Source of the DNA: Protula sp. h YS-2021
Taxonomy: Eukaryota > Annelida > Polychaeta > Sabellida > Serpulidae
Direction of reading: 5' to 3'
DNA: 64,000 nt
Assembly (NCBI GenBank): GCA_949752745.1
Contig: OX457034.1
Coordinates: forward strand, 31,663,544-31,727,543
Shown piece by piece: positions 54,001-64,000 of the stretch. The stretch's first letter is position 1. The number at the start of each line of letters is the position of its first letter. The notes under the pieces are model-generated. The model saw only the letters and a list, made by a program, of their open reading frames with translations. It ran no database searches and had not been told where the DNA came from. The position numbers and the translations under genes were made by a program.

Positions 54001-55836
54001 GATGGATAATGGATTTACAGACATGTCTTGTTATATTTTCCATGTTGATCAAACCAACACAGGTTAAACAAGACCCAAACAGTCTGAGAAATCTGATAGA
54101 TTCACAGCAGGTTATATACAAATAGTGAAAATGGTTAATTTGGTGGATACGTTAAATTTTGAAAGTGGAATATCTTTAAAAGTATTGGTGATAGAGAGAC
54201 GGGGATTTGACGAGGGGATATGGCGAATATGAATTATGTATGATCCAGTAGTGTTTTTAGGCCATTCTGAGCCCTTTAAATTGCACTTTTACAAAGGCAA
54301 AGTTTTCTACAGGCGAGTGTTAAATGAATGGTTTTAAGAACAGCGAGATAGTTTTTTTATAAATAGATTTGTCTATTTCTTAGTGATTGGATGAATGATC
54401 AGATCAGTCCTGGAAAAAACTTCACAATAACTATGTAACTGTTTGATATATTTTTTTAAAGTAAACCTTTGTAACCATATACATCCTTCATGTTACCAGT
54501 TACCAATACAAATATATGTAATGTAAGAAGCTACTAAATTTCAACTTACAATTTAGATGTTTTCAGCATTTTATTTACAGTAGACTTTGTAAACCTAAAT
54601 AATTAAAATGTACTTCTATTTCCAGCCGAGTGTGAGATGTGAGAAATAATTCTGGGGTTACGGTATATACCGCCAACAACTGGAAAAATAAAAATAAATC
54701 AAGGGGTAATGTCATTGAATGTGTGATTTGTTTTAAGAACTACAAAAAGATGTATGTATTCCATAGGTAAAAATTGTAATTTATTTCTGCATACAAACAA
54801 TATGTATTTGCACCAATTATCAACTCTAAAGAAATCAGGTATTACACATATACCACCGACAAAAATGAAAATCCTGTGACTTTCTCAGTGAATTTGTGAT
54901 ATGGTTCAAGAGTTAGAAAGGAATGTATGTATACCTTTAGTAAAATTTGAACTTTATTTCTGGATACAAGCAATCGGTAGCTGCAACAAGTATCAACAGA
55001 AACAAATCACCAGAAAACATTGATGTAAAAATTCAAAGGTCCAGTACATAATACGGCATATCCTCGTCTCGGACATTTGTCGTTGTCATGTATCTGCGCC
55101 GTATGTCGAATTATGCTGACACAGTTGACGCCCCACTCTAGCGCTATTACTCTTATATTTATGACTTCCTTAAAATCTAAGCGGTTATTGTTGCAAGATC
55201 AAAGATTTCAATTTAGTTCGTTCGTTGCATAGACTGCACATCCTAGCTTTTATTTTAGTGTTAATGCATGTTTAACTGGCCAGTCGTTAACTGGTCAACC
55301 GTCAATGATGGATAATGGATTTACAGACATGTCTTGTTATATTTTCCATGTTGATCAAACCAACACAGGTTAAACAAGACCCAAACAGTCTGAGAAATCT
55401 GATAGATTCACAGCAGGTTATATACAAATAGTGAAAATGGTTAATTTGGTGGATACGTTAAATTTTGAAAGTGGAATATCTTTAAAAGTATTGGTGATAG
55501 AGAGACGGGGATTTGACGAGGTGATATGGCGAATATGAATTATGTATGATCCAGTAGTGTTTTTAGGCCATTCTGAGCCCTTTAAATTGCACTTTTACAA
55601 AGGCAAAGTTTTCTACAGGCGAGTGTTAAATGAATGGTTTTAAGAACAGCGAGATAGTTTTTTTATAAATAGATTTGTCTATTTCTTAGTGATTGGATGA
55701 ATGATCAGATCAGTCCTGGAAAAAACTTCACAATAACTATGTAACTGTTTGATATATTTTTTTAAAGTAAACCTTTGTAACCATATACATCCTTCATGTT
55801 ACCAGTTACCAATACAAATATATGTAATGTAAGAAG
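48001..55836 (+). repeat. Dimeric higher-order repeat, 2612 bp x 3
   Basis: The change GAGGTGATATG to GAGGGGATATG at unit position 992 is present in monomers 48001, 50613 and 53225 (48992, 51604, 54216) and absent from 49307, 51919 and 54531. Marked and unmarked units alternate perfectly for six monomers, so the amplified unit here was the dimer. The flanking monomers 46695 and 55837 are unmarked. Confidence 0.85.
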
Positions 55837-58087
55837 CTACTAAATTTCAACTTACAATTTAGATGTTTTCAGCATTTTATTTACAGTAGACTTTGTAAAC
55901 CTAAATAATTAAAATGTACTTCTATTTCCAGCCGAGTGTGAGATGTGAGAAATAATTCTGGGGTTACGGTATATACCGCCAACAACTGGAAAAATAAAAA
56001 TAAATCAAGGGGTAATGTCATTGAATGTGTGATTTGTTTTAAGAACTACAAAAAGATGTATGTATTCCATAGGTAAAAATTGTAATTTATTTCTGCATAC
56101 AAACAATATGTATTTGCACCAATTATCAACTCTAAAGAAATCAGGTATTACACATATACCACCGACAAAAATGAAAATCCTGTGACTTTCTCAGTGAATT
56201 TGTGATATGGTTCAAGAGTTAGAAAGGAATGTATGTATACCTTTAGTAAAATTTGAACTTTATTTCTGGATACAAGCAATCGGTAGCTGCAACAAGTATC
56301 AACAGAAACAAATCACCAGAAAACATTGATGTAAAAATTCAAAGGTCCAGTACATAATACGGCATATCCTCGTCTCGGACATTTGTCGTTGTCATGTATC
56401 TGCGCCGTATGTCGAATTATGCTGACACAGTTGACGCCCCACTCTAGCGCTATTACTCTTATATTTATGACTTCCTTAAAATCTAAGCGGTTATTGTTGC
56501 AAGATCAAAGATTTCAATTTAGTTCGTTCGTTGCATAGACTGCACATCCTAGCTTTTATTTTAGTGTTAATGCATGTTTAACTGGCCAGTCGTTAACTGG
56601 TCAACCGTCAATGATGGATAATGGATTTACAGACATGTCTTGTTATATTTTCCATGTTGATCAAACCAACACAGGTTAAACAAGACCCAAACAGTCTGAG
56701 AAATCTGATAGATTCACAGCAGGTTATATACAAATAGTGAAAATGGTTAATTTGGTGGATACGTTAAATTTTGAAAGTGGAATATCTTTAAAAGTATTGG
56801 TGATAGAGAGACGGGGATTTGACGAGGTGATATGGCGAATATGAATTATGTATGATCCAGTAGTGTTTTTAGGCCATTCTGAGCCCTTTAAATTGCACTT
56901 TTACAAAGGCAAAGTTTTCTACAGGCGAGTGTTAAATGAATGGTTTTAAGAACAGCGAGATAGTTTTTTTATAAATAGATTTGTCTATTTCTTAGTGATT
57001 GGATGAATGATCAGATCAGTCCTGGAAAAAACTTCACAATAACTATGTAACTGTTTGATATATTTTTTTAAAGTAAACCTTTGTAACCATATACATCCTT
57101 CATGTTACCAGTTACCAATACAAATATATGTAATGTAAGAAGCTACTAAATTTCAACTTACAATTTAGATGTTTTCAGCATTTTATTTACAGTAGACTTT
57201 GTAAACCTAAATAATTAAAATGTACTTCTATTTCCAGCCGAGTGTGAGATGTGAGAAATAATTCTGGGGTTACGGTATATACCGCCAACAACTGGAAAAA
57301 TAAAAATAAATCAAGGGGTAATGTCATTGAATGTGTGATTTGTTTTAAGAACTACAAAAAGATGTATGTATTCCATAGGTAAAAATTGTAATTTATTTCT
57401 GCATACAAACAATATGTATTTGCACCAATTATCAACTCTAAAGAAATCAGGTATTACACATATACCACCGACAAAAATGAAAATCCTGTGACTTTCTCAG
57501 TGAATTTGTGATATGGTTCAAGAGTTAGAAAGGAATGTATGTATACCTTTAGTAAAATTTGAACTTTATTTCTGGATACAAGCAATCGGTAGCTGCAACA
57601 AGTATCAACAGAAACAAATCACCAGAAAACATTGATGTAAAAATTCAAAGGTCCAGTACATAATACGGCATATCCTCGTCTCGGACATTTGTCGTTGTCA
57701 TGTATCTGCGCCGTATGTCGAATTATGCTGACACAGTTGACGCCCCACTCTAGCGCTATTACTCTTATATTTATGACTTCCTTAAAATCTAAGCGGTTAT
57801 TGTTGCAAGATCAAAGATTTCAATTTAGTTCGTTCGTTGCATAGACTGCACATCCTAGCTTTTATTTTAGTGTTAATGCATGTTTAACTGGCCAGTCGTT
57901 AACTGGTCAACCGTCAATGATGGATAATGGATTTACAGACATGTCTTGTTATATTTTCCATGTTGATCAAACCAACACAGGTTAAACAAGACCCAAACAG
58001 TCTGAGAAATCTGATAGATTCACAGCAGGTTATATACAATTCCAGTGACATTGAAAAATGGTGTGTAAAATTACTGATAGAGAATTG

Positions 58088-58148
58088 AATTGGATAGAGC
58101 ATTGGTTCGGTAAGCCGAAGGTCCCGAGTTCGACTCCAGCTCGGGGCG
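58088..58148 (+). ncRNA. Degenerate tRNA-like sequence, copy 3
   Basis: Identical to copies 1 and 2 over the tRNA-like part, with the B-box match intact and the 5' part missing. Confidence 0.7.
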
Positions 58149-58384
58149 GCATGCAGGGAATTGACATTTGCTCAAATTGCCTTGGCTAAGCAAATACAGT
58201 AGATAAGATCACCTATGAAGGAATTTAAAGTTGACGCCCACTTAGCGTTTCAGCCATCCCTTAAAAAACATTTTAGAAAGAAGTTAGTTTGGGCATCGTC
58301 CAATGACTTTCTTTATTTGAGTTGCCAAAGTCAATAAAATTATTTATTTTTAAACGATCAAAAGTTTCAGGGAGTGAACTCTGT

Positions 58385-58411
58385 AAAAAAAAAAAAAAAA
58401 AAAAAAAAAAA
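58385..58411 (+). repeat. Pure A27 tract, copy 3
   Basis: A-tail of the SINE-like element, uninterrupted, intermediate in length between copies 1 and 2. Confidence 0.9.
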
Positions 58412-58664
58412 CATAGGTTTTGCCTGTAACACTTTGGTCCCTTTTTATTCTATATTGATATTGAATGTTTCAAGTCAAACCGTAAACAAGAAGAAAAAAG
58501 TGTAAGCAACGCCTGTTTTGAAAGATTTACAATGCAGCAATAAATGTTGCAATCACTCACTTTTTCCCACACCACAATCCAATTCAGATGGGAAGGTATG
58601 TAGTTTATAAACAGGCTCGAGCATCCATACAGATAGTGCTGTGCAGGTTATGGCAGTAATACAG

Positions 58665-58875
58665 TTGGCTGAAAGTTGGCTCGGGAGTGCGAGGGCGTAA
58701 GCGTTCCGGTGTTCTTCGGGACCCGGTGGATCGAGCTGGAACTCGGCTGTAGAAAGGCGAAAGGCGGCGTAAAACCCGCCCGGTATGCCGAAGCCCCGCC
58801 ACTGACCAATGCACACTGTGGTTGATCATTGACGGTGGCTGGGGTGGCCGTATATACGTCAGGCTTCTGGCAGCA
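58665..58875. other. GC-rich, CpG-rich island, copy 3
   Basis: Same sequence as the copy 1 island as far as I can see by eye. Confidence 0.75.
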
Positions 58876-58885
58876 AGCCATAATA
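58773..58885 (+). promoter_or_regulatory. Candidate Pol II promoter, copy 3
   Basis: GC boxes, CCAAT (58806-58810) and TATATA (58851-58856) in the same order and 45-bp spacing as in the other long units. Confidence 0.45.
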
Positions 58886-59125
58886 TATATCCTGCACTGC
58901 ACGCTTCACTTTTTGTTTTTTTTTACCTTTGATTATGTTTTATTTTATCCAAGAGGTAGGTTATTGTTTCTACTTCATACAAAACTTATGCAAGATTTAA
59001 TCATATTTTATTGCTGGTGCATGCACATAGAAGGCTCTAGAATATGCACAACAGTATTCCACACTCCTCTAGTATCGCTTGTTCAATGCTCTTTCAATCC
59101 AACTGGACAATCAAAAGCTGTGCGT

Positions 59126-59163
59126 CTCACACTTCTTGATCTCTCTCACACTGCTTGATCTCT
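59126..59163 (+). repeat. 19-bp tandem duplication, copy 3
   Basis: Two 19-bp copies (59126-59144, 59145-59163) with the same single mismatch as in the other long units. Confidence 0.9.
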
Positions 59164-60242
59164 TCAATCATGGCATTCTAGCTACGTCAGTTGCAGAGTT
59201 ACTTCGGGATTGAAGGCACAGAGTACGATCGTTGTACCTTACTAAGATCGAGGATGTATATTCAGACACCGTAATATCATACTGAATTTTACTTCAGGTT
59301 TTAAACAAATATTAAGTAGTCTTAAAACTGTTTGATTTTACATACACCGTTTATAAGAGAATGACATTGAAGCATTAACTTTGGCCATTTTTTCTATCTT
59401 AAACCATTTCAAAGAGAATAAAATACTCAGACAAAAGTACAGATGCTCAATAATCTTTCAGATCAAGGCAGATCGATGAACTTTCTAAAATACATAAACC
59501 TATTTTATTGCTAAACATTAAAATATCTGCAATAAAGAAAATTTTAATGGTTATAAAAGTAAGATTGTAATGTGTGGATAAGTTTGTACAGTGTAGCTAA
59601 AGTGAAAAGGTGGTAGTAGAATTTGCAAAGTGGGGATACCTGCTTGACCTCTTCCGAGGATCATAATTTTAAAACTGATCTATGTGAAAATAAAAGAAGA
59701 AAGTTAATTTTCCTTGGAAAATAATAAAAAGTCAAATATATTGTACTTGCGATTGAAGAAAAATGGGCACGGTTGGGGAGAGGAAGAGCAAAGGAAGACG
59801 GATGTATGTAAATGTCTTGAGTAATAATGTGAAATAGTGAAAGTGGTTAATTTGGTGGATAGGTTAAATTTTGAAAGTGGAATATCTTTAAAAGTATTGG
59901 TGATAGAGAGACGGGGATTTGACGAGGTGATATGGCGAATATGAATTATGTATGATCCAGCAGTGTTTTTAGGCCATTCTGAGCCCTTTAAATTGCACTT
60001 TTACAAAGGCAAAGTTTTCTACAGGCGAGTGTTAAATGAATGGTTTTAAGAACAGCGAGATAGTTTTTTTATAAATAGATTTGTCTATTTCTTAGTGATT
60101 GGATGAATGATCAGATCAGTCCTGGAAAAAACTTCACAATAACTATGTAACTGTTTGATATATTTTTTTAAAGTAAACCTTTGTAACCATATACATCCTT
60201 CATGTTACCAGTTACCAATACAAATATATGTAATGTAAGAAG

Positions 60243-63200
60243 CTACTAAATTTCAACTTACAATTTAGATGTTTTCAGCATTTTATTTACAGTAGACTTT
60301 GTAAACCTAAATAATTAAAATGTACTTCTATTTCCAGCCGAGTGTGAGATGTGAGAAATAATTCTGGGGTTACGGTATATACCGCCAACAACTGGAAAAA
60401 TAAAAATAAATCAAGGGGTAATGTCATTGAATGTGTGATTTGTTTTAAGAACTACAAAAAGATGTATGTATTCCATAGGTAAAAATTGTAATTTATTTCT
60501 GCATACAAACAATATGTATTTGCACCAATTATCAACTCTAAAGAAATCAGGTATTACACATATACCACCGACAAAAATGAAAATCCTGTGACTTTCTCAG
60601 TGAATTTGTGATATGGTTCAAGAGCTAGAAAGGAATGTATGTATACCTTTAGTAAAATTTGAACTTTATTTCTGGATACAAGCAATCGGTAGCTGCAACA
60701 AGTATCAACAGAAACAAATCACCAGAAAACATTGATGTAAAAATTCAAAGGTCCAGTACATAATACGGCATATCCTCGTCTCGGACATTTGTCGTTGTCA
60801 TGTATCTGCGCCGTATGTCGAATTATGCTGACACAGTTGACGCCCCACTCTAGCGCTATTACTCTTATATTTATGACTTCCTTAAAATCTAAGCGGTTAT
60901 TGTTGCAAGATCAAAGATTTCAATTTAGTTCGTTCGTTGCATAGACTGCACATCCTAGCTTTTATTTTAGTGTTAATGCATGTTTAACTGGCCAGTCGTT
61001 AACTGGTCAACCGTCAATGATGGATAATGGATTTACAGACATGTCTTGTTATATTTTCCATGTTGATCAAACCAACACAGGTTAAACAAGACCCAAACAG
61101 TCTGAGAAATCTGATAGATTCACAGCAGGTTATATACAAATAGTGAAAATGGTTAATTTGGTGGATACGTTAAATTTTGAAAGTGGAATATCTTTAAAAG
61201 TATTGGTGATAGAGAGACGGGGATTTGACGAGGTGATATGGCGAATATGAATTATGTATGATCCAGTAGTGTTTTTAGGCCATTCTGAGCCCTTTAAATT
61301 GCACTTTTACAAAGGCAAAGTTTTCTACAGGCGAGTGTTAAATGAATGGTTTTAAGAACAGCGAGATAGTTTTTTTATAAATAGATTTGTCTATTTCTTA
61401 GTGATTGGATGAATGATCAGATCAGTCCTGGAAAAAACTTCACAATAACTATGTAACTGTTTGATATATTTTTTTAAAGTAAACCTTTGTAACCATATAC
61501 ATCCTTCATGTTACCAGTTACCAATACAAATATATGTAATGTAAGAAGCTACTAAATTTCAACTTACAATTTAGATGTTTTCAGCATTTTATTTACAGTA
61601 GACTTTGTAAACCTAAATAATTAAAATGTACTTCTATTTCCAGCCGAGTGTGAGATGTGAGAAATAATTCTGGGGTTACGGTATATACCGCCAACAACTG
61701 GAAAAATAAAAATAAATCAAGGGGTAATGTCATTGAATGTGTGATTTGTTTTAAGAACTACAAAAAGATGTATGTATTCCATAGGTAAAAATTGTAATTT
61801 ATTTCTGCATACAAACAATATGTATTTGCACCAATTATCAACTCTAAAGAAATCAGGTATTACACATATACCACCGACAAAAATGAAAATCCTGTGACTT
61901 TCTCAGTGAATTTGTGATATGGTTCAAGAGCTAGAAAGGAATGTATGTATACCTTTAGTAAAATTTGAACTTTATTTCTGGATACAAGCAATCGGTAGCT
62001 GCAACAAGTATCAACAGAAACAAATCACCAGAAAACATTGATGTAAAAATTCAAAGGTCCAGTACATAATACGGCATATCCTCGTCTCGGACATTTGTCG
62101 TTGTCATGTATCTGCGCCGTATGTCGAATTATGCTGACACAGTTGACGCCCCACTCTAGCGCTATTACTCTTATATTTATGACTTCCTTAAAATCTAAGC
62201 GGTTATTGTTGCAAGATCAAAGATTTCAATTTAGTTCGTTCGTTGCATAGACTGCACATCCTAGCTTTTATTTTAGTGTTAATGCATGTTTAACTGGCCA
62301 GTCGTTAACTGGTCAACCGTCAATGATGGATAATGGATTTACAGACATGTCTTGTTATATTTTCCATGTTGATCAAACCAACACAGGTTAAACAAGACCC
62401 AAACAGTCTGAGAAATCTGATAGATTCACAGCAGGTTATATACAAATAGTGAAAATGGTTAATTTGGTGGATACGTTAAATTTTGAAAGTGGAATATCTT
62501 TAAAAGTATTGGTGATAGAGAGACGGGGATTTGACGAGGTGATATGGCGAATATGAATTATGTATGATCCAGTAGTGTTTTTAGGCCATTCTGAGCCCTT
62601 TAAATTGCACTTTTACAAAGGCAAAGTTTTCTACAGGCGAGTGTTAAATGAATGGTTTTAAGAACAGCGAGATAGTTTTTTTATAAATAGATTTGTCTAT
62701 TTCTTAGTGATTGGATGAATGATCAGATCAGTCCTGGAAAAAACTTCACAATAACTATGTAACTGTTTGATATATTTTTTTAAAGTAAACCTTTGTAACC
62801 ATATACATCCTTCATGTTACCAGTTACCAATACAAATATATGTAATGTAAGAAGCTACTAAATTTCAACTTACAATTTAGATGTTTTCAGCATTTTATTT
62901 ACAGTAGACTTTGTAAACCTAAATAATTAAAATGTACTTCTATTTCCAGCCGAGTGTGAGATGTGAGAAATAATTCTGGGGTTACGGTATATACCGCCAA
63001 CAACTGGAAAAATAAAAATAAATCAAGGGGTAATGTCATTGAATGTGTGATTTGTTTTAAGAACTACAAAAAGATGTATGTATTCCATAGGTAAAAATTG
63101 TAATTTATTTCTGCATACAAACAATATGTATTTGCACCAATTATCAACTCTAAAGAAATCAGGTATTACACATATACCACCGACAAAAATGAAAATCCTG

Positions 63201-64000
63201 TGACTTTCTCAGTGAATTTGTGATATGGTTCAAGAGCTAGAAAGGAATGTATGTATACCTTTAGTAAAATTTGAACTTTATTTCTGGATACAAGCAATCG
63301 GTAGCTGCAACAAGTATCAACAGAAACAAATCACCAGAAAACATTGATGTAAAAATTCAAAGGTCCAGTACATAATACGGCATATCCTCGTCTCGGACAT
63401 TTGTCGTTGTCATGTATCTGCGCCGTATGTCGAATTATGCTGACACAGTTGACGCCCCACTCTAGCGCTATTACTCTTATATTTATGACTTCCTTAAAAT
63501 CTAAGCGGTTATTGTTGCAAGATCAAAGATTTCAATTTAGTTCGTTCGTTGCATAGACTGCACATCCTAGCTTTTATTTTAGTGTTAATGCATGTTTAAC
63601 TGGCCAGTCGTTAACTGGTCAACCGTCAATGATGGATAATGGATTTACAGACATGTCTTGTTATATTTTCCATGTTGATCAAACCAACACAGGTTAAACA
63701 AGACCCAAACAGTCTGAGAAATCTGATAGATTCACAGCAGGTTATATACAAATAGTGAAAATGGTTAATTTGGTGGATACGTTAAATTTTGAAAGTGGAA
63801 TATCTTTAAAAGTATTGGTGATAGAGAGACGGGGATTTGACGAGGTGATATGGCGAATATGAATTATGTATGATCCAGTAGTGTTTTTAGGCCATTCTGA
63901 GCCCTTTAAATTGCACTTTTACAAAGGCAAAGTTTTCTACAGGCGAGTGTTAAATGAATGGTTTTAAGAACAGCGAGATAGTTTTTTTATAAATAGATTT
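60243..64000 (+). repeat. Block D: two canonical monomers and a partial, with a block-specific marker
   Basis: Starts: 60243, 61549, 62855; the last is cut by the window edge after 1146 bp. All three carry T to C at unit position 383 (60625, 61931, 63237; GAGTTAG becomes GAGCTAG), which I saw in no monomer of blocks A to C. No gene is visible. Confidence 0.95.

Larger units (their letters stand above)
27105..57142 (+). repeat. Block C: twenty-three canonical monomers
   Basis: Starts: 27105, 28411, 29717, 31023, 32329, 33635, 34941, 36247, 37553, 38859, 40165, 41471, 42777, 44083, 45389, 46695, 48001, 49307, 50613, 51919, 53225, 54531, 55837; every unit is exactly 1306 bp. Private substitutions seen: T to C at 38062, T to C at 40045, T to C at 43635. 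Shared substitutions reveal multimer structure at 28411-37552 and 48001-55836. No gene is visible in any monomer. Confidence 0.97.
58088..58411 (+). mobile_element. SINE-like element with tRNA-like head, copy 3
   Basis: Same head, body (AATAAA at 58333-58338) and A-tail architecture as the other two copies; the tail is a pure A27. Confidence 0.6.
58040..59833 (+). other. 1.8 kb long-form-specific segment, copy 3
   Basis: Same junctions as copies 1 and 2. It shares the T9 run, CTCGGG and GAACTC with copy 1 and the absence of the ATGC duplication with copy 2. Private change: C to G at 59181. The 2-bp length difference from copy 1 is explained by -4 (ATGC) and +2 (A-tract). Confidence 0.9.
57143..60242 (+). 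repeat. Long-form unit 3 (3100 bp)
   Basis: Canonical sequence at 57143-58039 and 59834-60242 flanks 1794 bp of extra sequence. Long-form diagnostic bases are present at 59843 (G) and 59862 (G). A private T to C change lies at 59961. The start lies 33145 bp after the start of long unit 2. Confidence 0.95.
1..64000. repeat. Homogeneous 1306-bp satellite array with three long-form units
   Basis: The same sequence recurs head-to-tail across the window. The landmark CTACTAAATTTCAACTTAC starts at 1, 1307, 2613, 3919 and 5225, then at 8328 and onward, always 1306 bp apart except for two 1305-bp units (12246, 13551) and three long units (3103, 3107 and 3100 bp). All copies have one orientation. Neighbouring canonical monomers are identical or differ by one or a few bases, which points to recent amplification or strong homogenisation. 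No frame in the canonical monomer is open over a useful length. Whether the array is centromeric, subtelomeric, on a sex or B chromosome, or interstitial cannot be told from the sequence. Confidence 0.98.

Noticed and set aside
1..64000. CRISPR array
   Set aside because: Repeats are 1306 bp with no unique spacers; the periodicity is that of a satellite.

Overview
The whole 64 kb window is one eukaryotic tandem-repeat (satellite/macrosatellite) array; both window edges lie inside it. I found no protein-coding gene that I would defend. The canonical monomer is 1306 bp, AT-rich and head-to-tail in one orientation, and adjacent copies differ by zero to a few bases. With the unit boundary set at position 1 (the phase is arbitrary), there are 41 complete canonical monomers, one partial canonical monomer at the right edge, and three long-form monomers of about 3.1 kb.

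Layout: block A (1-5224, 4 monomers), long unit 1 (5225-8327), block B (8328-23997, 12 monomers), long unit 2 (23998-27104), block C (27105-57142, 23 monomers), long unit 3 (57143-60242), block D (60243-64000, 2 monomers plus a partial). Each long unit is a canonical monomer with about 1.8 kb of extra sequence at exactly the same site (after unit position about 897). Two substitutions beside the right junction are shared only by the long units, so all three descend from one event and were spread by array exchange.

The 1.8 kb segment is a mosaic. In order it holds: a SINE-like element (degenerate tRNA-like head with a good B box, about 240 bp body with AATAAA, and an A-tail of 25, 35 or 27 bases in copies 1, 2 and 3); about 250 bp of unrecognised sequence; a GC-rich island of about 210 bp with GC boxes, CCAAT and a TATA-like element in plus-strand promoter order; a 19-bp tandem duplication; and AT-rich sequence with AATAAA motifs. 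This is the only plausible gene-like or transcribed entity in the window, and it would be non-coding.

The tRNA-derived SINE architecture and Pol II-style promoter elements point to an animal genome; I cannot name the species. Inside the canonical monomer there is an older, diverged duplication (about 80% identity over the best 74 bp, 173 bp apart), a perfect 12-bp palindrome, a CpG cluster and a 15-bp tandem duplication with a hairpin. Rare variants reveal local higher-order structure: a dimeric 2612-bp repeat amplified three times at 48001-55836, markers shared at two- and three-monomer spacing at 28411-37552, and a block-D-specific substitution. These are signatures of recent unequal exchange.
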